From Desulforapulum sp034007745 (lineage in GTDB: Bacteria > Desulfobacterota > Desulfobacteria > Desulfobacterales > Desulfobacteraceae), in contig JAVEQI010000013.1 of assembly GCA_034007745.1 (NCBI GenBank), positions 1 through 64,000 of the forward strand: a stretch of 64,000 nt of DNA, read 5' to 3'. Positions 41,989 through 51,472 of this stretch are shown in pieces (within the stretch, counting starts at the first letter, position 1; every line of letters starts with the position of its first letter). The notes beneath the pieces are model-generated. The model had not been told where the DNA came from. It did no database searches and saw only the letters and a list, made by a program, of their open reading frames with translations. A program made the position numbers and the translations under genes.

Positions 41989-43407
41989 CTAGGGCTTAAT
42001 TACAATTGTCGGAAAGAGTCCTTTTTTATTACCCTCGGGATAGGGCTGAATCGTATTAAACGAAATATATTGGTTTTTCTGGGCATGGCCCTTTTTCTCA
42101 GCCCCATTAAAAAAAGCCCCGTTTGCCTCGAGGATGTGACGGATCCTGTCCTGAAAAGCTTCGACAAAAGCTGCTCCGTTTCCTTCAAAGAACATATTGC
42201 CCATGGCGAGTCTTGTTTCGACCTTTGTAAATTCCTCAATGGAAATGGAGTGGGTCTCAAGATCTTCCTCACTCTGGATCAACCCCCATACAAGATAGCC
42301 CGGGGGAATGTTAACAGCCCCGTTTACGTCAATGATGGTATGGGGCATTACAATGCAATTTTCACCAATGGTCAGTCGATTGTCAGGCCGGCCTCGCAAA
42401 AAGCTGTTAAACCCCACAAAAACCATGGACCCGAGATCCGCCTCGATGATCTTGGCACCATGGGCCGCGACATCGTTTCCCTCAAGGTTTGAGTTAATGA
42501 CAAAACAATTTTCCTGGACATTTGCACCTTTGCCAAGCGAGGCATTCTGAAGATAGGCCCGCTGGGCAACAAGGACATTTTCGCCAATGGTGGTCTGACC
42601 CCTTGTAACGGAATAACGGTCAAGGGATGCTGACGACGGCACCGGAATCAGTTGCTCGATGTTGACCACATCAAAGACCCGTTGGAAGGCTTCCTTACGA
42701 TCTGCTACAAAATCGATGAGCTTCCCCTGGGGTGGGGATCCTGCGGAAAAATAGACATATTCGTTGAGCTTCTCCTGGGGATGTTGATAGTAGAAGTTGA
42801 ATTTACCGGGATTTCTTACCCAGATGGTTCCATGGGGAATGTTCAGGTGGCTGATCTCTTCTGCCTGGATATAAGCAAAATTGCCGATGACGCAATCGTG
42901 CATGGTGGTGAGATCCGCCGTGGCGAAAACACCTATGAAACAGCCCTCACAGGGAGATCCATGGATATTGGAGTGGTTCATGGAAATGGTATCCTTGATA
43001 AAAAACCGTTCAAGGGACTCAGGATCATGGGAGAAATTGTGAACCAGAGTCTTGATGAGAAGGCTGTCCTCCACCTGGATTTCTTCGTTGTCCACCACGG
43101 GGATTTTATAGTCATTGTACTGAAAGATATCCCCCCTTTTTTTCAGTTCATCCCCCCTGATATCACTCTTGTACAAAATGGCGTTGTTTACCTGGCAGCG
43201 TCCGAGAAAATAGCTTCCCGCAAGGTTTGAATTCTTGAATTTAAAATTTAACGGGTGGTGGGGAGTGATGCCGTAAAAGCCATAAAATTTGATCATCTGG
43301 CCAATGGGAATAATATTAATATAGGGAGTGGCGTCGAAACCGAGCTCCCTCAAGTTTATATTCACCCGTTGTAATATTCTTTCAAAAAGAGTTACAATTG
43401 CTTTCAT
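41989..43407 (-). CDS. Left-handed beta-helix (hexapeptide) protein
   Basis: A 472-residue protein. Hexapeptide repeats of the LbH transferase type occur at ~145-200 and ~275-375 (IGENVLVAQRAYLQNASLGK, VFVGFNSFLRG, IGENCIVMPHTIIDVNGAVN). Nucleotidyl- or acyltransferases with this fold carry acyl-CoA binding sites, but the catalytic histidine cannot be placed. It overlaps a CBS gene by 4 bp and lies 16 bp before the kinase gene, so it belongs to the signalling unit. Substrate unknown. Confidence 0.75.
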   Translation of the reverse strand: MKAIVTLFERILQRVNINLRELGFDATPYINIIPIGQMIKFYGFYGITPHHPLNFKFKNSNLAGSYFLGRCQVNNAILYKSDIRGDELKKRGDIFQYNDYKIPVVDNEEIQVEDSLLIKTLVHNFSHDPESLERFFIKDTISMNHSNIHGSPCEGCFIGVFATADLTTMHDCVIGNFAYIQAEEISHLNIPHGTIWVRNPGKFNFYYQHPQEKLNEYVYFSAGSPPQGKLIDFVADRKEAFQRVFDVVNIEQLIPVPSSASLDRYSVTRGQTTIGENVLVAQRAYLQNASLGKGANVQENCFVINSNLEGNDVAAHGAKIIEADLGSMVFVGFNSFLRGRPDNRLTIGENCIVMPHTIIDVNGAVNIPPGYLVWGLIQSEEDLETHSISIEEFTKVETRLAMGNMFFEGNGAAFVEAFQDRIRHILEANGAFFNGAEKKGHAQKNQYISFNTIQPYPEGNKKGLFPTIVIKP

Positions 43408-43979
43408 GGGAGTTCCCCTTCATCGTTATGAGCCTTTTTCATGGCTGCAATCAATGCCGAGAACACATCGGCAAGCCTCAACACACCCACGGTCTTGTCC
43501 TCCCTCGTAACAAGAAGGGAAAGGCGTTTCCGAATGCTGAACTGGTGGGCCGCAGAGTTAAGCGTGGTGTTTTCATCGATAAACTCATTTTCAGAGAGGG
43601 TTTTCATGAAATCATCCACCTTCATATCCATGGCAAGATTGTCCGGGTATAAATAATTATCTATAATGTCGTTGTTAAGACTTGTCTCCCTTATGGATGC
43701 CACAAACTTTGAGCTGAACCCGAACCTATCTAACCTGTCCACCACCGCCGTATACTCGGTCTTAGGCTCAAGGGCCATGAGGAGATTAAGCTGGCTTAAC
43801 TTGCCGATCACCTCGTCATTTTCATCCAGAACCAGAACAACCCAATGGGGATGGACCGTCTGATCAACGGTTTTTTTTGCAGTTTCAAGGGCAAGAACTG
43901 CCTCGTACAATGTAGACCCCCTGTATGTGGTGGCATAATCAGACAGGGTCACCATAAAATCTTTTACTATCTGGTTCAT
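43404..43979 (-). CDS. CBS-domain protein
   Basis: A 191-residue cytosolic protein with a CBS pair at ~5-80 and ~120-180 (VKDFMVTLSDYATTYRGS, MKVDDFMKTLSENEFID, KTVGVLRLADVFSAL). It is paralogous to the gene at 44435. CBS pairs sense adenylates or SAM. It overlaps the hexapeptide-protein gene by 4 bp (translation coupling). Confidence 0.83.
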   Translation of the reverse strand: MNQIVKDFMVTLSDYATTYRGSTLYEAVLALETAKKTVDQTVHPHWVVLVLDENDEVIGKLSQLNLLMALEPKTEYTAVVDRLDRFGFSSKFVASIRETSLNNDIIDNYLYPDNLAMDMKVDDFMKTLSENEFIDENTTLNSAAHQFSIRKRLSLLVTREDKTVGVLRLADVFSALIAAMKKAHNDEGELP

Positions 43980-44434
43980 TCAAGACACTCCGTTGTCAGG
44001 TTTAAATAGAAAACTTACGCCGGAAAATCACTGCTGGCCTAAGTTTCATATTCGTTCTGGCCGTGAGCCTCACCTCGCTCCAGCCGTACTGGTCAAAAAA
44101 ACTGCCCCAGAAAAGAAAATGGTACTCTTCCCCAAGTATGACACAGGGTCTACCACGTCTTTTATTTTATATCAAGCCCTTGTAATATAAGCTCAAACAT
44201 TACTGTTTCAAAGGAATTGAACACTGTTGAAGCAATACCCTCCTTTTGCAGCATGTTCCAGCATCAACTATAAATACAGACAGTTACAAAAAAACACCTC
44301 GTTTTAGCATTTCCTTGATCTTTTTTTTTCATCATGATAGGCCTATTTTATTTTTCATGCTTGTATGGAAAAGAATAATCAAAACCAGGACCGAACAGCA
44401 CCGTTAGTGCTAAACATATAAAAGGAGAAACGAT
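43980..44434. other. Intergenic region between divergent CBS genes
   Basis: 455 bp that should contain both promoters. A diverged copy of the CGTTGTGGCC-type repeat occupies 44015-44092. The remainder is AT-rich, with no coding frame recognised. Confidence 0.5.
44015..44092. repeat. CGTTGTGGCC-type element, copy 2 (diverged)
   Basis: Matches copy 3 at 63068-63150 over GTTTCATATTCGTTCTGGCC, GAGCC and CTCGCTCCAGCCGTACTGG, with substitutions. Confidence 0.5.
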
Positions 44435-44995
44435 TTGAAAACAAACAGTGTCAAAAATCTGATGGTACCCCTGTCAGACTATGCAACGGTGACAGAGGAT
44501 GCATCGCTTTCTGATGTGATCCAGGCCCTTACTGCGGCCCAGGAAAGATTTTGTGCAAATTCAAAATATCCCCACATGGCCGTTATCATTCTTGACAAGG
44601 AGGGCAAGGTTACAGGTAAGGTTGGCCAGCTGGATGTATTAAAGGCCTTGGAACCCAAGTATCAGGAGATGCTTGACAGGGAAGGCCTTGCCAAATTTGG
44701 ATTCTCAAGAACTTTCATGAAATCACTTTTGACCAACTACCACCTGTGGGACTCCCCCCTCAGGGACATCTGCCTCAAAGGTTCGTCCATACCCGTTTCA
44801 ACATTCATGGACACCCCGGCAAGCGGAGAGTTCATTGAGGAGGATGCCACCCTTGATGAGGCCATTCACCAGTTGCTCCTTGGCCAGCACCGATCACTGC
44901 TAGTGATGAAAGACGGGGTCGTCACAGGGGTGATTCGTCTTACCGATGTATTCGACTCTGTTGCCAGAGTCATAGGCGAGTGCTCCCTAAGCTAA
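44435..44995 (+). CDS. CBS-domain protein, TTG start
   Basis: A 186-residue paralogue of the divergent CBS gene (MVPLSDYATV, GKVGQLDVLKALEPK, GVIRLTDVFDSV). Translation starts at TTG, with AAAGGAG 7 bases upstream; no ATG offers a better fit. It precedes the SLC13 permease by 87 bp and may tune it in response to nucleotide levels. Confidence 0.83.
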   Translation: MKTNSVKNLMVPLSDYATVTEDASLSDVIQALTAAQERFCANSKYPHMAVIILDKEGKVTGKVGQLDVLKALEPKYQEMLDREGLAKFGFSRTFMKSLLTNYHLWDSPLRDICLKGSSIPVSTFMDTPASGEFIEEDATLDEAIHQLLLGQHRSLLVMKDGVVTGVIRLTDVFDSVARVIGECSLS

Positions 44996-45082
44996 TAACC
45001 GACAATGAGACTCCACCGACGTTGATGCTGTTTGCGGAGTTTTCCATAAAGATTTATCAATTTTTTCAGGAGGAACAGTTCA

Positions 45083-46567
45083 ATGAGTGTTGACATGGAA
45101 ACAAACGAAAAAACCAGTATAAACTGGTTTAAAACAGCCTGGCTCCTTGTGGGAGTAGGACTTTTTGCCCTGGTCTACTATTCCCCGGCCTGGCCCGATG
45201 CCATCGATCCAATGGGCAAGCACTTTGCCCTTTCAACCGCCGGCAAGGGTGCCATAGCCGTATTTCTCATGGCCGGTACCTGGTGGGTATTTGAGGTTAT
45301 TCCCATTGGTGTGACAAGTCTTGCAATTGGAGTCATGCAGACCCTCTTTCTCATCCGGCCTGCCAAGGAGGCCTTCAAGGACTTCATGGATCCCTCGGTC
45401 ATGTTCATCTTCGGCTCCATCGTCATCGGGCTTGTGTTCACTAAGACCGGCCTCACCAAGCGCCTTGCCTACAAGATGCTCTCCATTGTGGGGGAAAGAA
45501 CCAGCATGATCTACCTTGGCTGCTTCGGCGTAACCGCTGCCCTTACCCTTATCATGGCCCATACCGCAGTTGCAGCGACTATCTATCCGCTGCTTGTGGC
45601 CATCTACGCCCTCTACGGTGAGGGAGACAAACAGACCAAGTTCGGCAAGGGGCTGTTCATCGGCATGGCCTATGTGGCCGGTGCAGGGTCCGTCGTCACC
45701 CTTCTAGGTGCTGCCCGGGGTGCCGTTGCCCTCGGTTTTTTCAAGGACATCATGGGCGTTGACATCGGATTCTTTGAGCTCTCCTACTACATGGCTCCGG
45801 TGGGCTTTCTCATGGTCGCCCTTTTGTGGGTCTATTTTATGATCGTCCTGAAGCCTGAGAAAAAAACCATCCCAGGCCTTAAGCAGAGAGCAAAGAACCT
45901 CTACATCGAACTTGGCTCCATCACTCGGAAAGAGGTCCTTGCGGCAATCATCGTGGGACTCTGCATCCTTGCCCTTGCCACCTTTGCCATACTTAAGGCC
46001 TTTGTAGCTGGGTTTGAGCCCCCCGATAAAACAGCCGTCATCCTCATCTCCACCATACTTTTTTTCATCGTGGGCATCCTTGGTATTGACGATCTTGAAG
46101 AGATCCCCTGGAACATAATTCTTCTGTTTGCCGGTGCCATGAGTATTGGTTTCTGCCTGTGGAACACAGGGGCTGCAGAATGGATGGCCATCAACTGGCT
46201 CACCTTTTTCAAAGAATCCCACTGGTTTGTCTTTGTCATGAGCATCGCCTTTTTCGTCATGGTGATGACCAACTTTATCATGAACGTTGCTGCCATTGCC
46301 ATTTCACTACCCGTGGCCCTTGTCATCGCGCCCTACCTGAATGTTTCAGGAGAAGCCATCCTCTTCACCTCCCTTGTAGTTGCAGGCATGCCCTTTCTTC
46401 TGCTTGTGGGCGCGGCCCCAAACGCCATTGCCTATGACTCCAAACAGTTCACCCCCGGCGAATTTTTTCTCTACGGCATCCCGGCGAGTATTATTCTCCT
46501 GGCTGTAACCGCATTTGCCATCCTGGTATTATGGCCTTTGATGGGAATGCCCATTACTCTTGGATAG
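45083..46567 (+). CDS. SLC13/DASS-family anion permease
   Basis: A 494-residue inner-membrane protein with about eleven helices. Family signatures are the repeat motifs KEAFKDFMDPSVMFIFGSIV and TNFIMNVAAIAIS with the NMT-type sodium or anion site, and VGAAPNAIAYDSKQF. DASS proteins carry sulfate, phosphate or dicarboxylates with Na+; sulfate is plausible in a sulfate reducer, but substrate is not proven. GAGGAAC precedes the ATG. A terminator follows. Confidence 0.9.
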   Translation: MSVDMETNEKTSINWFKTAWLLVGVGLFALVYYSPAWPDAIDPMGKHFALSTAGKGAIAVFLMAGTWWVFEVIPIGVTSLAIGVMQTLFLIRPAKEAFKDFMDPSVMFIFGSIVIGLVFTKTGLTKRLAYKMLSIVGERTSMIYLGCFGVTAALTLIMAHTAVAATIYPLLVAIYALYGEGDKQTKFGKGLFIGMAYVAGAGSVVTLLGAARGAVALGFFKDIMGVDIGFFELSYYMAPVGFLMVALLWVYFMIVLKPEKKTIPGLKQRAKNLYIELGSITRKEVLAAIIVGLCILALATFAILKAFVAGFEPPDKTAVILISTILFFIVGILGIDDLEEIPWNIILLFAGAMSIGFCLWNTGAAEWMAINWLTFFKESHWFVFVMSIAFFVMVMTNFIMNVAAIAISLPVALVIAPYLNVSGEAILFTSLVVAGMPFLLLVGAAPNAIAYDSKQFTPGEFFLYGIPASIILLAVTAFAILVLWPLMGMPITLG

Positions 46568-46616
46568 AGATCAAATCCGCAAATTACGCCGATTTGATTA
46601 CACATAACCGAGCATA

Positions 46617-46665
46617 AAAGAAGGACACCTTACCCGATTTACCCAGGCAAGGTGTCCTTCTTTCT
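46617..46665. terminator. Bidirectional terminator
   Basis: AAAGAAGGACACCTT pairs with AAGGTGTCCTTCTTT around a 20-base loop. It lies between the convergent SLC13 and receiver genes and has A and T tracts on opposite sides. Confidence 0.85.
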
Positions 46666-46671
46666 TCCTTC

Positions 46672-47100
46672 CTACCAGCCCTTGGTACCCATGATCTTCT
46701 TAATTTTCTCTTCAGTGTGGCGCTCTACAAGAATCATCTTGTGGGCCTTGGCCTTTTTAATTTTTTCGGTAAGGTTGTTCATATCAGCCGGTTTTTCCAG
46801 AAGATCCATGGCTCCGAGCTTCATTGCCTCGATCCCCTTTTCAACAGTGGCATGGCCAGTCAAAAGTATCACCTGAAGATCTGAATCGATCTTTTTCATG
46901 TTTTTAAGGGCCTCTAGACCGTCCATCTCGGGCATGAGAAGATCCACGATGATGGCGTCAAAGTTTTCGTTCTTAACCCTTTCAAGGGCCTCTTTTGCTG
47001 AAATGGCCGTTGCCACGTCCATGCCCCGGTTGCGCATACGCTCGGACATAACATCCAGAAAATCCTGCTCATCATCAACCAGCAATATTTTTTCACCCAT
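46672..47100 (-). CDS. Response-regulator receiver protein
   Basis: A 142-residue receiver. The acidic pair is LVDDE, the phosphoaspartate is in IIVDLLMPEMDG, threonine in LLTGHA and lysine in LEKPAD. A basic helical tail (VERHTEEKIKKIMG) replaces an output domain. An ATG 6 bp upstream is possible but too close to AGGAGA. It lies 58 bp downstream of a degenerate kinase gene. Confidence 0.87.
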   Translation of the reverse strand: MGEKILLVDDEQDFLDVMSERMRNRGMDVATAISAKEALERVKNENFDAIIVDLLMPEMDGLEALKNMKKIDSDLQVILLTGHATVEKGIEAMKLGAMDLLEKPADMNNLTEKIKKAKAHKMILVERHTEEKIKKIMGTKGW

Positions 47101-47158
47101 GGCCATTCTCCTTTTTTTTAAGTTTTACAGTAAAATTTAAATCAGAAAGACAACAAGA

Positions 47159-47812
47159 CTAAACTTTTTTTAAAATTTCCGGAATCTTTAACAGAAGTTC
47201 CCAGGTATCTACAAAGGACAAAATCTCGGCACCAAGGGCTTCCTCAAGTGCCCTGTCCCAGGGCACTTTTGCCCCTTCAACGGCATGGTGCGGGGAAAAA
47301 ACAAGGTCAACTCCATTATCATTCCTGCGAATGGCAATGGTAATGTTTTCAGCCCTTCCGCCCCCTTGAACGGCATACCCCAAAATTTCCCATATGAGAT
47401 TCATAAAAAGAAACTCATTGGTGTTTATGATCACTGGCCTGTCCAGCGGGGCCACCTCAACCCTGAGACCAAGGGTTGAAAAAGTTTTTTCGCCAAGTTC
47501 CAGAGTAAACGCAAGGGTTTCTGCCACATCAATCCCGGTCACAGGATTATCTACACTGTGGGCCAGGCGATTCATCCTTTTAACCGTAGTGTCTGCCCTC
47601 TGTACCTGCCGGACCACCCTGCCTGCGATTGTCCCGGTTCTTTCTGGATCAAGGGAGTATCCCTTTTTTGCCATAAGACTCAGATCTTCCATCAGCCCTG
47701 CATTTTCATTGATTATAGCAAGTGAATTCTTGATCTCGTGGCTGATGAGGGCCATCATTTTACCGAAATAGGCAAGCCCCGTCAGTTTCGTTTTTTCTGT
47801 TTGCCTGTTCAT
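47159..47812 (-). CDS. Degenerate histidine kinase (dimerisation domain, poor ATPase)
   Basis: A 217-residue soluble protein with a clear phosphohistidine helix (MMALISHEIKNSLAIINENAGL, close to that of the kinase at 48203) but no membrane segments. The ATPase part is eroded: the N-box reads MNLIWEILGYAV, losing the magnesium-binding asparagine, and no DxGxG or GxGLG box appears. It may act as a phosphotransfer protein or phosphatase. It lies between two receiver genes. Confidence 0.75.
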   Translation of the reverse strand: MNRQTEKTKLTGLAYFGKMMALISHEIKNSLAIINENAGLMEDLSLMAKKGYSLDPERTGTIAGRVVRQVQRADTTVKRMNRLAHSVDNPVTGIDVAETLAFTLELGEKTFSTLGLRVEVAPLDRPVIINTNEFLFMNLIWEILGYAVQGGGRAENITIAIRRNDNGVDLVFSPHHAVEGAKVPWDRALEEALGAEILSFVDTWELLLKIPEILKKV

Positions 47813-47843
47813 TTATAAACTCCCCCTGGTATTCAGCTGAGCT

Positions 47844-48206
47844 TCAGTCTATCCTATCCGCCGCAGCCTGGTTCATGGCCTTCACCAACTGATCAATATC
47901 AACGGGTTTGATCAGATAGGAAATCCCGTCTGTAACCCCTCTTTTATAATCGTCCTCTGAGCCGTGGCCGGTCAGATAGATAAAACGCATACCCGGTACA
48001 ATCTCCTCGATTTTCTGCTTCAACTCTATTCCCCCCATCTTAGGCATCTTTACGTCCAGCACGGCAATATCAAAGGGTTCTTTATTTATATACGCAAGGG
48101 CCTCTTTTGCGCTTGAGGCCCAGCGGACCTCGATTCCCCTAAACGAGAGGCGTTCAGCCAGGGTGGAAACATACTCCATCTCATCGTCAACTAGAAGTAC
48201 TCTCAC
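47844..48206 (-). CDS. Response-regulator receiver protein
   Basis: A 120-residue receiver with LVDDE, phosphoaspartate in AVLDVKMPKMG, threonine in YLTGHGS and lysine in IKPVD. No output domain. It overlaps the upstream kinase gene by 4 bp, so the two are translated together and form a cognate pair. Confidence 0.9.
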   Translation of the reverse strand: MRVLLVDDEMEYVSTLAERLSFRGIEVRWASSAKEALAYINKEPFDIAVLDVKMPKMGGIELKQKIEEIVPGMRFIYLTGHGSEDDYKRGVTDGISYLIKPVDIDQLVKAMNQAAADRID

Positions 48207-49942
48207 GTATTTGCCTCCCTTCTCTTTTTGTGTTTAAACGGCATAGTTATGATAAAACTTGTTCCCCTGCCCACCTCGCTCACAACTTTGATAAAACCGC
48301 CAGCCTCTTCGATCAATTGATAGGTTATTGATAGCCCCAGTCCTGTTCCACCCTGGTCAGATTTTTTGGTGAAAAAAGGCTCAAATATCATTTCAATATC
48401 TTTTTCCGGGATACCGCAGCCAGTGTCGGTGATGGCAATGACCCAGAACTGCTCGTTCTTCGCTTGAACTTCAACTGTGAGTCTGCCCTCACTTCCAATG
48501 GCTGAAAAGGCATTGTTAACTATGTTGAGCAACACCTGCTGGAGCTTTCCCCGGTCGCATTCGATCTGTGGGAAACCTTCTGGAACGGTCACAAGAATCT
48601 CAATACTTCGATATTCCGCCTCTTTTACCAGAAAACCCAGCACCTCTTTGATAACAGTTTCAATGTCGATGGTTTGAAAAGATTCATCCATGTGCCGGGC
48701 AAAGTTAAGCAGTCTCTTTGTAATGGTTCCGCACCTGGAAACCGACGAAATAACAGAGTCCACAAGGCCCATGAGCTTTTCGTCGGCCGAGTATTGTTCC
48801 CGATACACAAAGATATCCTTGATAAGCCCAGCTTTTTCATTGATTATGGCAAGGGGGTTGTTGATCTCATGGGCAACTCCTGCGGCAAGCCTCCCCACAG
48901 TTGCGAGTTTGTTGTCATACTCGATCCTGTGCATAGCCATGGCCCTTTTGCGATCAGAAAAAAACATCTGATTGACCAGGTATGTTGTCAGCAAAACAAT
49001 AACCCCTAGAATAAGGGTGATGCTCAGCATAAGAAACCCTAGAAGATTAGACCTTGTTGCATACCATGATTTCATCAGAGCGGCCTTCTGCTTTACGATC
49101 ATCAGGATGAAATTACTGTCGGGAATATAGGCATACCCCACTATAAAATGATCATCGTTTCCCTTCCGGTACTCTTCAACCTGGGTGCGATCCGAATAGG
49201 GAGGCACGGAAATGGAAACCCTGGAAAGCACATCCCCCCGATAACGGCTCGGGGTCTGAATCACCCCCCCATGGTTGATCAGAAAGGCGTCCCCCTCGCC
49301 GTTGAGCTCGAGGGCTGCGAAAATATCGTTGAACTGATCCGTGTCAAGGGTCGCCCTGAGAACATAGAATCCACCATCGCCAAATTCATATTTAACGGCT
49401 ATTACCAGATGGGGTTTATTTCGGAACCCGAGAAACACCTCGCTTATATAAACTCCCATATCAACCACCCTGTTGAACCAGGCCTGGTCGGAATAGTCCT
49501 TGCCGCCAAGGTTATAGGCCCCTGAATAGGCAATCTGAACACCCTGGTCGTTGATCACCCCAAGGTCTACAAAACCGCCAAACGACATCTCAAGATTGTT
49601 GAGTATCTCTTCCAGACGATTGGTGCTGGACAGCTCAGAGATATCATTGTCGTGGACAACAAAATCCAGGGCAGCCCTTCGGGCTGAAAAAAAGGAAACT
49701 ATAGTCCGCTTGGTGTTGGAAACTGTTCGCCGGGTCCTGAGGGAGATCTCCGATTCAATAGACTTCTGGGTCACGTTATAATCAACTACAGTGATGGTAA
49801 TCAGTGGTATCAGGGTAACCGCAGCCGTGAGTAAAATGACCATCTGCCAGATTTTCCTGTAATTTAAGGTGTGCCTGGATCGCTTCTGGCCCTGGGCAGA
49901 GGAGTCTAAAAAAGCTGGTTTGTATCGTTCAAATATCGACAT
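48203..49942 (-). CDS. Sensor histidine kinase with periplasmic Cache-type sensor
   Basis: A 579-residue membrane kinase. Helices lie at ~31-55 and ~298-322, enclosing a ~240-residue sensor of the Cache type (YSDQAWFNRVVDMGVYISEVF). The phosphohistidine box is AAGVAHEINNPLAIINEKAG, and the ATPase has NIVNNAFSAI, DTGCGIPE and GGTGLGLSI. It phosphorylates the receiver that overlaps it. Cache sensors often bind small organic acids or amino acids; the ligand is unknown. Confidence 0.93.
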   Translation of the reverse strand: MSIFERYKPAFLDSSAQGQKRSRHTLNYRKIWQMVILLTAAVTLIPLITITVVDYNVTQKSIESEISLRTRRTVSNTKRTIVSFFSARRAALDFVVHDNDISELSSTNRLEEILNNLEMSFGGFVDLGVINDQGVQIAYSGAYNLGGKDYSDQAWFNRVVDMGVYISEVFLGFRNKPHLVIAVKYEFGDGGFYVLRATLDTDQFNDIFAALELNGEGDAFLINHGGVIQTPSRYRGDVLSRVSISVPPYSDRTQVEEYRKGNDDHFIVGYAYIPDSNFILMIVKQKAALMKSWYATRSNLLGFLMLSITLILGVIVLLTTYLVNQMFFSDRKRAMAMHRIEYDNKLATVGRLAAGVAHEINNPLAIINEKAGLIKDIFVYREQYSADEKLMGLVDSVISSVSRCGTITKRLLNFARHMDESFQTIDIETVIKEVLGFLVKEAEYRSIEILVTVPEGFPQIECDRGKLQQVLLNIVNNAFSAIGSEGRLTVEVQAKNEQFWVIAITDTGCGIPEKDIEMIFEPFFTKKSDQGGTGLGLSITYQLIEEAGGFIKVVSEVGRGTSFIITMPFKHKKRREANT

Positions 49943-49987
49943 TCTACTCCATGTTCCGATGAATTTTGTTCACCTTTCTTGGATTTT

Positions 49988-50020
49988 TTTTATAAGAAAC
50001 ACAGCTATCGTGTTTCATGC
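49988..50020. repeat. Remnant of the TTAGC repeat family
   Basis: TTTATAAGAAACACAGCTAT joined directly to CGTGTTTCATGC, keeping only the two flanks and losing the array. It lies between the kinase and the CK-BON-receiver gene. Confidence 0.6.
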
Positions 50021-50035
50021 ATCCAGCCCCACGGT

Positions 50036-51250
50036 TTATGCTTTCTGCTGCTTGATCTTTTCGTTGGCAAGCTTCAAGGTCTTGCTCAAGAGATCGATGT
50101 CAACGGGTTTTTGAAGATAGGCAAAGGCTCCCAGCTCCATGCACACCTTTTTGTCGGTCTCGCTGCCGTGGCCGGTCAGAATGATCACCTCTATGCCGGG
50201 CTTCGTGGCCTTGACCTTTTTAAGCACCTCAATGCCGTCGATGCCGGGCATCTTGAGATCCAGAATCATCACATCAGGTTCGTCCTCGTCAACGATATTC
50301 AAGGCAGACTCACCGTCATAGGCAACAGCGGAACTCATTTCCCGCATTAGAAGCCGTTCGGACAGGGTCTGGACAAACTCACGCTCATCGTCGACCAGCA
50401 GCACCTTGGACGGGGCTTCAAAGTCAAATTTTCTATAGATATCCGTCTGGTAAAAGCCTTTGCCTATCTCAGTCTTTACTGTCTTAACGCCCTCTACCTC
50501 TCTGACAATGGCTGTCAAATCCTCCTCCAGACGCTTTAACATCAGTACGTTCTTGTTGATGGTCAGGGTCACCTCGCCTGCCGATGCCAAGACTTCTACA
50601 TTATGGCCCTCGCCTGCCAGGACCGTTTCAACCCTGGATGCCAGAAGAAAATCACCAACGGCCAGGGTCGACAAATCTGAGAAGGCCACAGCCGGACTCT
50701 GGGATTTTTGAACGATAAGGGCCACCGCCTCTTCTAAGGAGGCTGTGTCCATGGGAATGACAATATCGTAAAGGTTCTTATCCCAGGGATCTTTGATTCC
50801 GGTAAGGTTCTCAACCCAGGCGGTCGAGTTTTTATCGTTCTCCTTTATCAGGGTCAGTGCATCACGTTCGCTAATGCCAGCAGCCTCTGCCTGAAGAACC
50901 CTGTACCTTACGCCTGCTATGGAACAGACCCGCAATACATGGCTGATACTCTTTGGAATCAGATGAACCGGGAAACCCGTAACTATGAGGTTATCCCGGG
51001 CAAGCATCTCTGCCACGGCAAGACGCATGCAGGCAATAGAACGTTCTTTTTCATGGGTGAACTTATTAAATATCGAGGTCTTTTCACGAAAGGCCTCACG
51101 GATCTTACTCTCACCGATGCTGGACATGGACGAGGCCTTTGCCACGACACCATCCTCGGTGATCAGATTATACCCCGTTTGTGCAGCCAGGGCCGCTTGG
51201 ATCTCTTTATCCTTACAGAAACTGCCGCTGAACAGTGTAATCACAGACAT
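50036..51250 (-). CDS. Cytidylate-kinase-like + BON + receiver fusion
   Basis: A 404-residue multidomain protein. Residues ~1-185 resemble a cytidylate-kinase-like P-loop fold, but the nucleotide loop is degenerate (LFSGSFCKDKEIQAAL). Residues ~195-265 resemble a BON domain (DFLLASRVETVLAGEGHNVE, VEGVKTVKTEIG). Residues ~282-400 form a receiver with LVDDE, D331 in MILDLKMPG, T359 in ILTGHG and K381 in LQKPVD. It is cytosolic. It lies between the Cache kinase and a SulP permease in one direction. I infer a phosphorylation-dependent switch on transport or membrane state; no function is proven. Confidence 0.8.
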   Translation of the reverse strand: MSVITLFSGSFCKDKEIQAALAAQTGYNLITEDGVVAKASSMSSIGESKIREAFREKTSIFNKFTHEKERSIACMRLAVAEMLARDNLIVTGFPVHLIPKSISHVLRVCSIAGVRYRVLQAEAAGISERDALTLIKENDKNSTAWVENLTGIKDPWDKNLYDIVIPMDTASLEEAVALIVQKSQSPAVAFSDLSTLAVGDFLLASRVETVLAGEGHNVEVLASAGEVTLTINKNVLMLKRLEEDLTAIVREVEGVKTVKTEIGKGFYQTDIYRKFDFEAPSKVLLVDDEREFVQTLSERLLMREMSSAVAYDGESALNIVDEDEPDVMILDLKMPGIDGIEVLKKVKATKPGIEVIILTGHGSETDKKVCMELGAFAYLQKPVDIDLLSKTLKLANEKIKQQKA

Positions 51251-51337
51251 TATAGTTTTCTCCTGATATTTTTATGTATGAAAAAGAAGGTACTGGGTGT
51301 TGGGCACTGGTACTAACAGCAACTGCTTTTTCATTCT

Positions 51338-51400
51338 TCGTTATGTCCGCCAGGACATGTGAGGTATATGAAACTCGCTTCGAACCGGCATGCGGTAACC
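51338..51400. repeat. Partial TTAGC-family flank
   Basis: TTCATTCTTCGTTATGTCCG, CCAGGACATGTGAGG and TATATGAAACTCGC match the flank at 57396-57446, without the TTAGC array. Confidence 0.55.
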
Positions 51401-51472
51401 GACAAGGGTAATCCATGAATTCCCCATACATCCATCCACTATCTACCTCCCACGGAACATACCCCCCTCCAA

